Assembly: GCA_036268455.1 (NCBI GenBank)
Contig: DATAUD010000101.1
Coordinates: forward strand, 1-64,000
Length of the DNA: 64,000 nt
DNA from: DATAUD01 sp036268455
GTDB taxonomy: Bacteria; Verrucomicrobiota; Verrucomicrobiia; Limisphaerales; Palsa-1400
Reading direction: 5' to 3'
The notes under the pieces are model-generated. The model was not told the DNA's origin, did no database searches, and saw only the letters and a list, made by a program, of their open reading frames with translations. Both the position numbers and the translations under genes were made by a program. Below, piece after piece: positions 35,073 to 44,636 of this stretch (the first letter of the stretch is position 1; each line of letters opens with the position of its first letter).

Positions 35073-35969
35073 ATGTCGCAAGCGGACACAGAAAGCGCCG
35101 GGAAAAATTTTCGCCGGGCATTGGAGCAGGAAAAACCATTGCAAATTGTCGGGGTCATCAATGCCTACACGGCAATTCTTGCGGAAAAATCCGGCTTTCG
35201 CGCGCTTTACCTTTCTGGGGCGGGCGTTGCCAACGCTTCCTACGGCTTGCCTGATCTGGGCATCACTTCTCTCGCCGACGTCCTTGCCGATGTTCGCCGA
35301 ATCACCGCGGTGACGAGCGTGCCGTTGCTAGTCGATGCGGATACCGGTTGGGGCGAGGCGTTTGGAATCCAGCGAACGACGCGCGAAATGATCCGCGCAG
35401 GGGCGGCGGCGATTCATTTGGAAGACCAAGTGGCGGCCAAACGTTGCGGACATCGCCCGGGAAAGGAATTGGTCGCCGCGGTGGAAATGTGCGACCGAAT
35501 CAAAGCGGCCGTCGATGCGCGGACTGACCCGGCCTTCGTGATTATGGCGCGAACGGACGCGGCGTCGGTGGAAGGCGTCCCAGCGGCGATCGAACGGGCG
35601 CAAGCGTATCGCGCGGCGGGAGCCGACATGATTTTTGCCGAGGCGCTCAGTTCCCTTCAGGAATACAAAACATTCTGCCAAGCGCTGGATGCGCCGGTGC
35701 TCGCGAATATGACGGAATTCGGGAAGACCCCGCTGTTTACCGTGACGGAATTGGCGGCAGAGGGCGTGGGCTTGGCGCTTTATCCGCTCTCGGCGTTTCG
35801 GGCGATGAGCGCGGCGGCGCTGGAAATCTTCAGCGCGATTCGCAAGGAAGGGACGCAAAAAAGCGTGATCGATAAAATGCAAACACGGGCTGACCTCTAC
35901 GAGTTTCTTGGTTATCACGCCTACGAAACCAAACTCGACGAGCTTTTCGCCAGGACACGAAAATTATGA
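35073..35969 (+). CDS. prpB: 2-Methylisocitrate lyase
   Basis: A 298-residue enzyme of the isocitrate lyase / PEP mutase superfamily. It cleaves 2-methylisocitrate to pyruvate and succinate, the last step of the methylcitrate cycle for propionate. The catalytic motif KRCGHRPGK is present at about 129-137. The metal-binding segment VPLLVDADTGWGEAFG and the HLEDQ strand precede it. Length is typical. It is the first gene of a prpB-prpC-prpD operon and overlaps prpC by 4 bp (ATGA). The cluster lets the cell use propionate or dispose of propionyl-CoA from odd-chain or branched-chain substrates. Confidence 0.94.
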   Translation: MSQADTESAGKNFRRALEQEKPLQIVGVINAYTAILAEKSGFRALYLSGAGVANASYGLPDLGITSLADVLADVRRITAVTSVPLLVDADTGWGEAFGIQRTTREMIRAGAAAIHLEDQVAAKRCGHRPGKELVAAVEMCDRIKAAVDARTDPAFVIMARTDAASVEGVPAAIERAQAYRAAGADMIFAEALSSLQEYKTFCQALDAPVLANMTEFGKTPLFTVTELAAEGVGLALYPLSAFRAMSAAALEIFSAIRKEGTQKSVIDKMQTRADLYEFLGYHAYETKLDELFARTRKL

Positions 35970-37087
35970 GCGACACACGAAAAACCTCCGGCCTTGCGGG
36001 AATCGTCGCGGGTGAAACCGCCATTTCCACCGTCGGCAAAGAAGGCGTTGGGCTTACTTATCGCGGTTACAGCATCGACGACCTTGCGGCGGGCGCGACT
36101 TTTGAGGAGGTCGCTTATTTATTGATCTATGGAGCGCTGCCGAACAGCGCGGAACTTGAAGGCTATCGGACAAAACTGATTTCGTTGCACGGACTCCCCG
36201 CAAGCTTGAAGACGGTGCTCGAACAATTGCCGGCGAAGACCAGCCCAATGGATGTGTTGCGCACGGGTTGTTCGGCGCTGGGAGCGTTTGAACCGGAGAC
36301 AGCCGCGCGCGATCAATATGAAATCGCCAATCGTCTTCTCGCGTTATTTCCGTCGATGCTATTGTATTGGCACCATTTTCAAGCGCGGGGCAAACGCATC
36401 GAAACCGCTTCGTCCGCGCCGAACGTGGCTTCGCATTTTTTAGAGATGCTGCACGGCAATGCGCCTGATGAACTGGACGCGCGCGGCCTCGACGTGGCGT
36501 TGATCCTCTACGCCGAACACGAGTTCAACGCCTCCACCTTCACGTGCCGGACGGTCGCTTCGACGCTGGCGGATTTTTATTCGGCGGTGACGGCGGGGAT
36601 CGGCGCGTTGCGCGGGCCCTTGCATGGCGGGGCGAATGAATCCGCGATGGAGCTGATGGAAAAGTTCCACAGCCCGGACGAAGCGGAAAAAAAGTTGCTC
36701 GAAATGCTCGGACGCAAGGAACTGATCATGGGGTTCGGGCATCGTGTTTATAAATCTGCCGATCCGCGCTCGGACATTATCAAGTCGTGGGCGAAGAAAT
36801 TGGCCGATGCGCGCGGAGGACAGGCGTTGTATGCGGTGGCCGAACGCCTGGAAGCCGTCATGCGCCGCGAAAAGAAAATGTTTCCGAACCTGGATTTTTA
36901 CAGCGCGCCGGCATTCCACTTTTTGGGAATTCCGACGGCGATGTTCACGCCGCTTTTTGTGATCGCGCGGATTTCGGGCTGGTCGGCCCACATTTTTGAG
37001 CAACGCGCCAACAACCGCTTGATCCGGCCCACGGCGGATTACATTGGTCCCGCGCCGCGCGACTTTGTGCCGCTGGAAAAGAGGTAA
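35966..37087 (+). CDS. prpC: 2-Methylcitrate synthase (citrate synthase family)
   Basis: A 373-residue citrate-synthase-family enzyme that condenses propionyl-CoA with oxaloacetate to 2-methylcitrate. Key segments are GLAGIVAGETAISTVGKEGV, the catalytic His region RGPLHGGANESAMELM, the second His in MGFGHRVYKSADPR, and the Asp region FYSAPAFHFLGIPTAMFTPL. The prp context argues for 2-methylcitrate synthase, although activity with acetyl-CoA is common in the family. It overlaps prpB by 4 bp and is followed by prpD after 5 bp. Confidence 0.92.
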   Translation: MSDTRKTSGLAGIVAGETAISTVGKEGVGLTYRGYSIDDLAAGATFEEVAYLLIYGALPNSAELEGYRTKLISLHGLPASLKTVLEQLPAKTSPMDVLRTGCSALGAFEPETAARDQYEIANRLLALFPSMLLYWHHFQARGKRIETASSAPNVASHFLEMLHGNAPDELDARGLDVALILYAEHEFNASTFTCRTVASTLADFYSAVTAGIGALRGPLHGGANESAMELMEKFHSPDEAEKKLLEMLGRKELIMGFGHRVYKSADPRSDIIKSWAKKLADARGGQALYAVAERLEAVMRREKKMFPNLDFYSAPAFHFLGIPTAMFTPLFVIARISGWSAHIFEQRANNRLIRPTADYIGPAPRDFVPLEKR

Positions 37088-37092
37088 CGGAG

Positions 37093-38541
37093 ATGAGCGC
37101 CGATTCCCAAAATGTCAGACCGCCGCCGGACAAGTTGCTGAGCGAGATTGCGGATTACGTTTGCGCCGGCCCGGAGTTGAGCGCGCTGGCATATGAGACG
37201 GCGCGCTATTGCCTGTTGGATACGCTGGGCTGCGGCATCCTGGCTTTGAATTTTCCGGCTTGCGCGAAGCGACTCGGCCCGATTGCGCCGGGAACGGTTG
37301 TGCCGAAGGGAGCGCGCGTGCCCGGGACGGATTACGAGTTGGACCCCGTTACGGCGGCGTTCAACATCGGATGCGCGATTCGCTGGCTCGATTTCAACGA
37401 CGCGTGGCTTGCCGCCGAATGGGGCCATCCTTCGGATAATCTTGGGGCGATTCTCAGCGTGAGCGATTACTTGGGCCGCACGCGTCCCGAACTCGGATTG
37501 ACGATGCGCGACGTTCTCACCGCGATGATCCAGGCGCACGAAATCCAGGGCGTGATCGCGCTTGGCAACAGTTTTAATCGCGTCGGACTTGACCATGTGT
37601 TGTTGGTTCGCATTGCATCGACCGCGGTGGCGACACGCCTGCTCGGCGGAACGCGCACGGACGTCATCAACGCCGTTTCCAACGCGTGGGTGGATGGAGG
37701 CGCCCTGAGAGTTTACCGTCATGCGCCGAATACGGGACCTCGCAAGTCGTGGGCCGCCGGCGACGCCACGGCGCGCGGCGTGTGGCACGCGTTGATGGCG
37801 CTGAAAGGGGAGCCTGGTTATCCCTCGGCGCTGACGGCGAAAGGCTGGGGATTTTGCGAGGCGTTATTTCGTTCAAAACCGATTGAGCTGGCGCGGCCGC
37901 TTGGCTCGTACGTGATGGAGAACATTCTTTTCAAAATCCAGTTTCCGGCGGAATTTCACGCGCAGACGGCGGTCGAGGCGGCAATCCAGATTCATCCTCA
38001 AGTCAAAGACCGGGTTGCGGAGATTGAACGGGTCGAATTGACGACCCACGAATCGGCGATTCGTATTATCGATAAGAAAGGGCCGCTGCACAACCCCGCC
38101 GATCGCGATCATTGCCTGCAATACATGACGGCCATTGGATTGATTTTTGGCGGGCTGAAAGCGGAAGATTACGAGGACAGGGCGGCGGCGGACCCGCGCA
38201 TTGACGCGTTGCGCAAAAAAATGAAGGTGACGGAAGACGCGCGCTACAGCCGCGAATACCTGGAGCCGGACAAGCGGTCCATCGCCAACGCCGTGCAGGT
38301 GTTTTTCACGGACGGTTCCAGCACCGCGAAGGTGGAGGTGGAATATCCGACGGGTCATCGGCGCCGGCGGACCGAGGGCTTGCCATTGCTGCTGAACAAG
38401 GCGCGGGAAAATCTCGAAACGCGATTTCCGACCAGCCAGGCCGATCACATTATCAAATTGTGCCACGACGCCGGGCGTTTGGAGGCGATGAGGGTGGGGG
38501 AATTCATCGAATGGTTTTTGCCATTTCGCCCGAAGGGTTGA
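37093..38541 (+). CDS. prpD: 2-Methylcitrate dehydratase
   Basis: A 482-residue enzyme of the MmgE/PrpD family that dehydrates 2-methylcitrate to 2-methyl-cis-aconitate. Typical segments are ARYCLLDTLGCGILALNFPAC, RWLDFNDAWLAAEWGHPSDN and FPAEFHAQTAVEAAI. Length is as expected. It ends the prpBCD operon. No dedicated aconitase (acnD) or prpF gene follows, so hydration to 2-methylisocitrate would depend on a general aconitase encoded elsewhere. Confidence 0.93.
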   Translation: MSADSQNVRPPPDKLLSEIADYVCAGPELSALAYETARYCLLDTLGCGILALNFPACAKRLGPIAPGTVVPKGARVPGTDYELDPVTAAFNIGCAIRWLDFNDAWLAAEWGHPSDNLGAILSVSDYLGRTRPELGLTMRDVLTAMIQAHEIQGVIALGNSFNRVGLDHVLLVRIASTAVATRLLGGTRTDVINAVSNAWVDGGALRVYRHAPNTGPRKSWAAGDATARGVWHALMALKGEPGYPSALTAKGWGFCEALFRSKPIELARPLGSYVMENILFKIQFPAEFHAQTAVEAAIQIHPQVKDRVAEIERVELTTHESAIRIIDKKGPLHNPADRDHCLQYMTAIGLIFGGLKAEDYEDRAAADPRIDALRKKMKVTEDARYSREYLEPDKRSIANAVQVFFTDGSSTAKVEVEYPTGHRRRRTEGLPLLLNKARENLETRFPTSQADHIIKLCHDAGRLEAMRVGEFIEWFLPFRPKG

Positions 38542-38589
38542 CGCCCCATTGGCGGAGCAATACGGCGCCTTTACTGTTGGCGGCGCAGT

Positions 38590-39984
38590 ATGAAAGCAAT
38601 ATCCCTCGTCCTGACAGCGGCGTTTGTTACAGCAAACCCGATCACTTCACGCGCGCAAACTTTAAACGTCGTCCACGCGTTCACCGCCGCCGATTACACT
38701 GAGGAAGTCTTTACCAACGTGGACGGAGCGCATCCCTACGGCAGCCTTGTCCTTTCCGGCAACACGCTCTTCGGAACAACCGAGGTTGGCGGCGAGGGAA
38801 TGGGGACGATATTTTCCGTCAACGAGGATGGCTCCGGCTACACGGTGTTCCATACGTTTCAGGGAGGTTGGGATGGCTCGGCGCCGTACTCGGGACTTGC
38901 GATCTCGGGAAACACCCTTTATGGAACGACTCCCGCCGGCGCCGGAACTGTGTATTCGATCAACACGGATGGAAGCGGTTACCAGGTCCTTCATGCATTC
39001 GATACGAACTTATGGGGCGGCGGACCGTATGCGGCCTTGGCGGTTTCCGGCGGCGTATTGTATGGAGCCACCCAGAACAGCCTGTTTTCCTTGGACACCG
39101 GCGGAAGCAATTTCACGACGCTCCATGCCTTTTCATCAAGCGCCTACAACGCCTCCGTGAAGCTCTATACCAACTGGGATGGCACAACTTGCATGGCGAG
39201 CCTGGCGGTTGATGGAACTAATATTTACGGCACGGCATACCAAGGCGGCTCCAACGGCTGCGGGACACTCTTCGCGCTCAATAGCGACGGAAGTAATTTC
39301 ACCGTGCTTCACTCGTTTGGCAGCGGTTCGGACGCCGCAAATCCGTGGGCGGGTCTCGTGCTGGCGGGAGGCGCGCTTTACGGAACGACTTATAACGGAG
39401 GCACCAATGGCGGCGGAACTCTGTTCGCAATTAACACCGACGGGAGCGGATACACCCTGCTCCATCATTTTGGAATTTCGCCGGATGGCGCGAACCCGCG
39501 GGAAAACTTGATATTGTCGGGCGGCACGCTCTACGGGACGACTTCCAGCGGCGGAGCGAATGGAGCGGGAATCGTATTCAGCATTTGCACCAACGGCACG
39601 GGTTACAGCATTCTCCGGGCGTTGGACAATTCGCCGGACGGGGACATTCCGCTGGCCGGATTGGCCTTGGCGGGGAATACGCTCTACGGGACGGCAAGCG
39701 AGGGGGGGACCAACGGAACGGGAACTGTCTTCAGCCTTTCGTTGCCAGGGGCGGCGATTGCCAGTTTTGGAATTCAAGGAACGAGCCTGATCGTCAATGC
39801 AACGAATGGGATCGCGGGGGCGAATTACACCGTTCTGGCGAGCGCGAACGTTTTGCTGCCAATGAGACAATGGACGACAGTTGCGAGCGGGACCTTTGAC
39901 GCGAATGGAAATTCAAATCTCATGGCGACTAACGCCGTCGATCCGGCGGCAACGCGGGCGTTTTATCGGTTGCGAATGCAATAA
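38590..39984 (+). CDS. Secreted GloVer-type tandem-repeat protein
   Basis: A 464-residue exported protein with a signal peptide ending ITSRA|QTLN. The mature chain is a run of repeats of about 45 residues. Each carries the G-x-T-L-(F/Y)-A-I-N-x-D-G-S-(G/N)-(Y/F)-x-x-L-H-x-F pattern and then L-x-L-S-G-x-x-L-Y-G-T-T, for example GGTLFAINTDGSGYTLLHHF. These are the choice-of-anchor GloVer repeats common in Verrucomicrobiota, probably a beta-propeller with unknown ligand. The last 70 residues (from YTVLASANV, ending RAFYRLRMQ) form the shared C-terminal module seen in other secreted proteins here. It lies between prpD and the rhamnosidase. Confidence 0.85.
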   Translation: MKAISLVLTAAFVTANPITSRAQTLNVVHAFTAADYTEEVFTNVDGAHPYGSLVLSGNTLFGTTEVGGEGMGTIFSVNEDGSGYTVFHTFQGGWDGSAPYSGLAISGNTLYGTTPAGAGTVYSINTDGSGYQVLHAFDTNLWGGGPYAALAVSGGVLYGATQNSLFSLDTGGSNFTTLHAFSSSAYNASVKLYTNWDGTTCMASLAVDGTNIYGTAYQGGSNGCGTLFALNSDGSNFTVLHSFGSGSDAANPWAGLVLAGGALYGTTYNGGTNGGGTLFAINTDGSGYTLLHHFGISPDGANPRENLILSGGTLYGTTSSGGANGAGIVFSICTNGTGYSILRALDNSPDGDIPLAGLALAGNTLYGTASEGGTNGTGTVFSLSLPGAAIASFGIQGTSLIVNATNGIAGANYTVLASANVLLPMRQWTTVASGTFDANGNSNLMATNAVDPAATRAFYRLRMQ

Positions 39985-40023
39985 GTTTTGCCGGATCTGA
40001 ATCGCGGCTGGTAAGATCAGCCA

Positions 40024-42858
40024 ATGCGAATGCAAGGATTTGGGGCCTTCCAGTGGGTGGTGATCTTGTTTTCCGTCTGCGCCTGCCAGGGCGCCAGCCT
40101 GACGATAAATAATTTAAAGTGCGAATATGACCCCAATCCCTTGGGCATCGACACGCCGCAGCCACGCTTGAGCTGGATGATGGAGTCTAAAATCCGCGGC
40201 CAGCGCCAAACGGCTTTTCAAATCCTGGCCGCGACAAGCCCGGACATTTTGGCGGATGGGCGGGGCGATTGTTGGGATAGCGGAAAAGTCCAGTCCGACG
40301 AGTCTATCGACATTGTTTACGCGGGCAAACCGCTTTCCACCGGTCAACAAGTTTGGTGGAGGGCGCGGGTTTGGGATGCCACGGGCCACCCCTCAAATTT
40401 CAGCGAACCGGCGTGGTTTGAAATGGGATTGCTTTCGACCAACGATTGGCAGGGGCGCTGGATTGAGCGCAACTCCACGCAACCTATCCTTCCCACGCAA
40501 GCGTTCGCCGACCATCCAGCGCCATTGTTTCGCAAGGAGTTCACACTGGCAAAGAAGATCGCGCGGGCCCGCGCCTATGTCAGCGGGCTTGGGTATTACG
40601 AACTTCATGTCAACGGCCATCGAATCGGCGATCACGTGCTCGATCCCGGCTGGACGACTTACTCAAAACGGGTGTTTTACGCGACTTACGACGTTACGGA
40701 CGAACTGAGACGCGGCGGCAATGCCGTCGGCATCATGGTGGGGAACGGGTGGTTTAATCCGCTGCCGCTGGCCATGTGGGGCCGCATTTTGCCGGGGGAA
40801 GCGCTGATCACAGGCCAGCCGCGCGCGATTTTTCAATTGGCCGTCACATTCACCGATGGCACGACAGAAACGGTGGAGACCGATGAAACGTGGCGGGCCG
40901 CAGACGGTCCGGTGGTTCGCAATAGCGTTTATCTCGGCGAGGTTTATGACGCGCGCCTTGAGCAGCCGGGCTGGGACAAACCGGGTTTCGACGATTCGGC
41001 CTGGGAAAATGCCGTCGTTGCCACCACGCCGAATCTCGGTCCTCTCGAGGCGCAGAAGGAGCCGCCCATCCGCATCACCCGCGCGCTCAAACCGATAAAA
41101 TTGACGGAGCCGAAGCCAGGGGTTTACATCTTCGACTTCGGACAAAACTTTGCGGGATGGGCGCGGCTGCGCGTCAAAGGCTCGCGCGGGACACGCGTTC
41201 GCTTGAGGTCTGGAGAACTGTTGTATCCAGACGGCGCCCTCAACGGAATGACTTCGGTGGCCGGACAAATCAAGAATGGTGGGAAGGGCTATCGCTACGA
41301 CGGCGTTGGAAAGCCAAAAACTGCGTTTCAGATCGACGAATACGTCTTGAAGGGCGAAGGCGAGGAGGTCTTCACTCCGCATTTTACTTTTCATGGTTTT
41401 CGGTATGTGGAAGTCACAGGGTTTCCGGGCAAGCCGTCGCTCGCTTCACTCGAAGGGCTGCGATTGAATGCGGATGTTCAGCCGGTGGGATCATTCGAAT
41501 GTTCAAACGAGTTGCTCAACCGAATTCAAAAAATGGTCCGCTGGACGGAATTGGCGAATCTGTTCAGCGTGCAGTCCGATTGCCCGCATCGCGAAAAATT
41601 CGGTTACGGCGGGGACCTTGTTGCATCGAGCGAAATGGCGATGTTCAATTTCGACATGGAGCGTTTCTACGCCAAAGTGGCGCAGGATTTCGCGGATGCG
41701 GCGCGGACAAACGGCGCATTCACCGAGACCGCGCCTTTTGTGGGCATCAGCGATCAAGACCTCGGGGGCGGCCATTCCGCAATCAATTTGGGCGAAAATG
41801 CCGGGCCTGTGGACTTCGGCACGGTGGAGCCGCTGCTTCTGTGGCAGCTTTATCAGTATTACGGCGACCGGCGTCTGATGGAAAAGCAGTATGAGGCGAC
41901 TAAACGATGGATCGCGCTTCTTCGAGCCAAAGCCGTGGACAACCTGTTTGACAACGGAATCAGCGATCACGAAAGCCTGGCCGGCAAACCACGGGCGCTG
42001 ACCGGGACGGCGTTTTATTATTATAACGTTGAACTGTTTGGGAGGATCGCAGCCGCGTTGGGGAAAAACTCCGATGCTTCCGACGCGAAGGAATTGGCTG
42101 GCAAGATCAAGGCCGCTTTCAACCGAAGGTTTTTGCGGCCCGGAACCGGCCGTTATGAGGACGCCACCCAGGCTTGCGAGGCGTTTCCGCTTTACATGGG
42201 ATTGGCGCCCGCCGAAGAAGAGGGACGCGCTCTGGAAGTTCTGGTCCAGAATATCATGGGGACGAATGACGGCCATCTGACCACCGGCATTTTTGGGACT
42301 AAATACATGCTCAACGCGCTGTCCGACCTTGGGCGTGGAGATGTTGCGTATCGAATTGTCAGCGAGCGCAGCTACCCGGGCTGGGGTTACATGTTGGAAA
42401 ATGGCGCGACCACTCTTTGGGAGCATTGGGCGTTCAGCGACGACACCTATTCGCACGATCATCCAATGTTCGGATCCGTGAGCGAATGGTTCTACAAGGC
42501 ACTGGGAGGAATCAAAGCCGCGCCTGACGCGGTCGGTTTCGATAAGATAATCATCGCGCCGGAGCCGGTGGGTGACCTGAAGTGGGCCAAAGCAAGTTAC
42601 AATTCGGTGCGTGGCAGAATTATTTCTGATTGGACGCTGGAGGCCAATCGATTCAACTTGCATGTATGCATCCCGGTCGGCGCATCCGCAACGGTCTTCC
42701 TTCCGACCCGAAGCGAGGAGCAAATGAAAGAAAGTGGAGGCGAAATTGGGAACGCGCACGGAGTTCACTTTTTACGAATGGAAAAGGGAAAAGCAGTGCT
42801 GGCGGTTTCGTCCGGAGAATACCGCTTTTCGTCACTAATACCGCCACCACCAGGTTGA
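40024..42858 (+). CDS. Secreted GH78 alpha-L-rhamnosidase
   Basis: A 944-residue exported enzyme with a signal peptide ending ACQGA|SLTI. The N-terminal Bacteroidetes-type rhamnosidase domains follow (LKCEYDPNPLGIDTPQPRLS, then jelly-roll segment ARAYVSGLGYYELHVNGHRI). The (alpha/alpha)6 barrel contains QSDCPHREKFGYGGD. D519, E524 and D531 keep the 0/+5/+12 spacing of the acidic cluster known in GH78, and E800 in GATTLWEHWAF fits the remaining catalytic Glu. The enzyme releases terminal alpha-L-rhamnose from pectic or other plant and microbial glycans. The neighbourhood of GH2, GH13 and GH3 genes fits a polysaccharide-degrading lifestyle. Confidence 0.93.
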   Translation: MRMQGFGAFQWVVILFSVCACQGASLTINNLKCEYDPNPLGIDTPQPRLSWMMESKIRGQRQTAFQILAATSPDILADGRGDCWDSGKVQSDESIDIVYAGKPLSTGQQVWWRARVWDATGHPSNFSEPAWFEMGLLSTNDWQGRWIERNSTQPILPTQAFADHPAPLFRKEFTLAKKIARARAYVSGLGYYELHVNGHRIGDHVLDPGWTTYSKRVFYATYDVTDELRRGGNAVGIMVGNGWFNPLPLAMWGRILPGEALITGQPRAIFQLAVTFTDGTTETVETDETWRAADGPVVRNSVYLGEVYDARLEQPGWDKPGFDDSAWENAVVATTPNLGPLEAQKEPPIRITRALKPIKLTEPKPGVYIFDFGQNFAGWARLRVKGSRGTRVRLRSGELLYPDGALNGMTSVAGQIKNGGKGYRYDGVGKPKTAFQIDEYVLKGEGEEVFTPHFTFHGFRYVEVTGFPGKPSLASLEGLRLNADVQPVGSFECSNELLNRIQKMVRWTELANLFSVQSDCPHREKFGYGGDLVASSEMAMFNFDMERFYAKVAQDFADAARTNGAFTETAPFVGISDQDLGGGHSAINLGENAGPVDFGTVEPLLLWQLYQYYGDRRLMEKQYEATKRWIALLRAKAVDNLFDNGISDHESLAGKPRALTGTAFYYYNVELFGRIAAALGKNSDASDAKELAGKIKAAFNRRFLRPGTGRYEDATQACEAFPLYMGLAPAEEEGRALEVLVQNIMGTNDGHLTTGIFGTKYMLNALSDLGRGDVAYRIVSERSYPGWGYMLENGATTLWEHWAFSDDTYSHDHPMFGSVSEWFYKALGGIKAAPDAVGFDKIIIAPEPVGDLKWAKASYNSVRGRIISDWTLEANRFNLHVCIPVGASATVFLPTRSEEQMKESGGEIGNAHGVHFLRMEKGKAVLAVSSGEYRFSSLIPPPPG

Positions 42859-42882
42859 CCCGTTCCGCCCGTTGGACTTAGT

Positions 42883-43254
42883 TTAGCTGTAACCTTTGGC
42901 GAGAAAACCAAGCCCTACTACAAGTTCAAAAAATGCGGGAAATAGCGACAATAGCAGCGCCACCCACCGATGAGCGGGCCGCTTGGAGAAAAACAGCGGC
43001 AACATGCACAACAGAATCACCAGTGGTGTTCCAAGAATCGCGCATACCCATACCGGATTAGCGGTCAGATGCGGATAAGCTGTTGTGTCCCTCATCCGGT
43101 TTATGCGGGGCGCTAAGTAAATAGCCAAAATGGCATTTCCGACAGTAACAACCATGATTCGGGGCACCGCGCATAAGTAAGGCGGTAACGGCACAATCCA
43201 GCGTAGAAATGCTCTCCATCTCGCGGCTGGCTCATTTGATGACGACATTTTCAT
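42883..43254 (-). CDS. Small membrane protein B' (paralogue of B)
   Basis: A 123-residue protein with about three membrane helices (roughly 30-50, 68-90, 95-118). It is related to the product at 43495-43887: after the second-to-last helix both have a short basic loop, FFSKRPAHRWVALLLSLFP here versus IFTKKPFQRWLAAILISLP there. I know no family for it. Its ATG lies 20 bases inside the end of the decayed A' frame, mirroring the A/B overlap in copy 1. B' is intact although A' is not. Confidence 0.6.
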   Translation of the reverse strand: MKMSSSNEPAARWRAFLRWIVPLPPYLCAVPRIMVVTVGNAILAIYLAPRINRMRDTTAYPHLTANPVWVCAILGTPLVILLCMLPLFFSKRPAHRWVALLLSLFPAFFELVVGLGFLAKGYS

Positions 43255-43402
43255 ACTGCGTGACGAAATTGCTTCGCTGCAAGTCGTCGTAACCCTTGAA
43301 GTCCTTATCCGATATTGACAGCACTCCTTTTAAATCTTTGCCAGTCGATAACGGAACTGTAACTATTAATAAATGCCATTGGCACGGGATTGCCCTTTCT
43401 AC
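43232..43402 (-). pseudogene. 3' remnant of a second protein A gene (A')
   Basis: Read on the minus strand, the frame open from 43402 encodes about 56 residues, ending DLKGVLSISDKDFKGYDDLQ-RSNFVTQY before TGA 43234-43232. The intact protein A ends DKVLSISDKTFESYHDLQ-LSNFVAQF, so this is the C-terminal end of a paralogue. Upstream the frame is closed by a TGA at 43405-43403 and no start is available. It therefore appears to be a 5'-truncated copy. It overlaps the start of the B' gene. Confidence 0.7.
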
Positions 43403-43494
43403 TCATGCAACTCCGGTTCCAATACCAACAAGACCACAGACGCCCCAACTGGCTCTCGTTGTTGTTGGTCGGATTTGGCTGCCGATTCGCGCTT

Positions 43495-43887
43495 TCAATG
43501 CAATTCCAATCCGTGGGCTATTAAAAAATCAAACCATTGAAACCATTCGGCAAATGCGATCATCAATGGTAGCGAAATTAGAATGGCAGCCAACCACCGC
43601 TGAAAGGGCTTTTTCGTGAAGATAAGCACCGGCACAAGCGCCATAATTGCGACAATCGATCCGAGCGACGCCGTCCATTGCCACCGTAAGTTAATGGGTT
43701 CGTAATATTTGTTCTCTAGATTGCTGATTATGCCGATTCCAAATCGCAAGCGAAGAATCGTAACTATATTCAGCGCCAATCCCACTCCAATTCGGGCATA
43801 CGGGTAAAGATTCCCCGCGTTCGGTGCGAGCCAACCTTTCCAACGCGATCGCGTTTTTCGTTGGCCCTCATTACGCTGCCGGTTCAC
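43495..43887 (-). CDS. Small membrane protein B
   Basis: A 130-residue protein starting at GTG 43887, which overlaps the stop of gene A by 4 bp (GTGA). A basic N-terminus of about 30 residues precedes two to three membrane helices (about 30-46, 75-92, 98-118). No family is recognised. It is paralogous to B' (42883-43254), so the A-B pair has been duplicated as a unit. Tight coupling to A suggests the products act together, possibly with B anchoring or protecting against A or the upstream large protein. That idea is speculative. Confidence 0.65.
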   Translation of the reverse strand: MNRQRNEGQRKTRSRWKGWLAPNAGNLYPYARIGVGLALNIVTILRLRFGIGIISNLENKYYEPINLRWQWTASLGSIVAIMALVPVLIFTKKPFQRWLAAILISLPLMIAFAEWFQWFDFLIAHGLELH

Positions 43888-44630
43888 TTCGCGCCCCCGC
43901 CGCCAAATTGCGCGACAAAATTGCTTAATTGCAAATCATGATAACTCTCAAACGTTTTGTCCGAGATTGACAAAACCTTATCCAAGTTCTTAACATGGAT
44001 TAGCGGTTGCCTCACTAAACCCTCGCTGAAAACATCGCATTGCCACAGTTCCTTGGTTGGACCAAAAATGATAACCTTGGCCACTGAGATTCCGTGATAT
44101 TTATGCCCTTTACGCACGAAATCACCATGCCATTCCACTTGAAAAATAGGCAATAGAACCGGCTCCTTAGCCAGAGGGCCGCTTCCGTTCGTAGGCTGAT
44201 ATTGGGGATAGAACTTCCATTGCGTTATTGTCATTGTAAAATTCGACTCAAGAACCGAAAGCTTGACGCCTGACTCTCCCAGCCAATTCGTAGCAAGAAC
44301 AAAGGCGTCATTGGTGCCGATCATAGAATGCAGCCTCGACCATTCGTTATTTTGCCGTTTTACAACTGCATCCGATTGTGCCCCATGTCCGCGCTTTACA
44401 AAGCTGCATATATGCCCAGCGTCAAAACCGAAAAAGTAATTGTCGGTTTCAATACTTCCCCCAAAATAATTCGTATCTATCAAATCAACAGAACTGCCTT
44501 GCCGTACGTCCTCCAACGTAAGGATATGATCTCGCGGCAAACCAAGCGTCTGACAAAACCAATTCGCTTGCGAGACCATCAAAGCGAAGGCTAAGTATCG
44601 ATACGCCAAGTTTGCCGCGACGAATTGCAT
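43884..44630 (-). CDS. Uncharacterised secreted-type protein A
   Basis: A 248-residue protein with a hydrophobic N-terminus (MQFVAANLAYRYLAFALMV) that may be a signal peptide. The rest is a soluble alpha/beta chain with no family I recognise. Visible blocks are NYFGGSIETDNYFFGFDAGH, IFQVEWHGDFVRKGHKYHGI and the end VLSISDKTFESYHDLQLSNF. The terminal DLQ-x-x-N-F motif recurs in the A' remnant and, as DLQRNDF, at the very end of the upstream large protein. It starts 6 bp after that gene and overlaps gene B by 4 bp, so the three form one operon. Confidence 0.65.
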   Translation of the reverse strand: MQFVAANLAYRYLAFALMVSQANWFCQTLGLPRDHILTLEDVRQGSSVDLIDTNYFGGSIETDNYFFGFDAGHICSFVKRGHGAQSDAVVKRQNNEWSRLHSMIGTNDAFVLATNWLGESGVKLSVLESNFTMTITQWKFYPQYQPTNGSGPLAKEPVLLPIFQVEWHGDFVRKGHKYHGISVAKVIIFGPTKELWQCDVFSEGLVRQPLIHVKNLDKVLSISDKTFESYHDLQLSNFVAQFGGGGAK

Positions 44631-44636
44631 GAGATT

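Noticed and set aside
41503..42768. 421-codon minus-strand frame inside the rhamnosidase gene
   Set aside because: Antisense shadow of a clear GH78 gene whose catalytic acid residues are in the sense frame.
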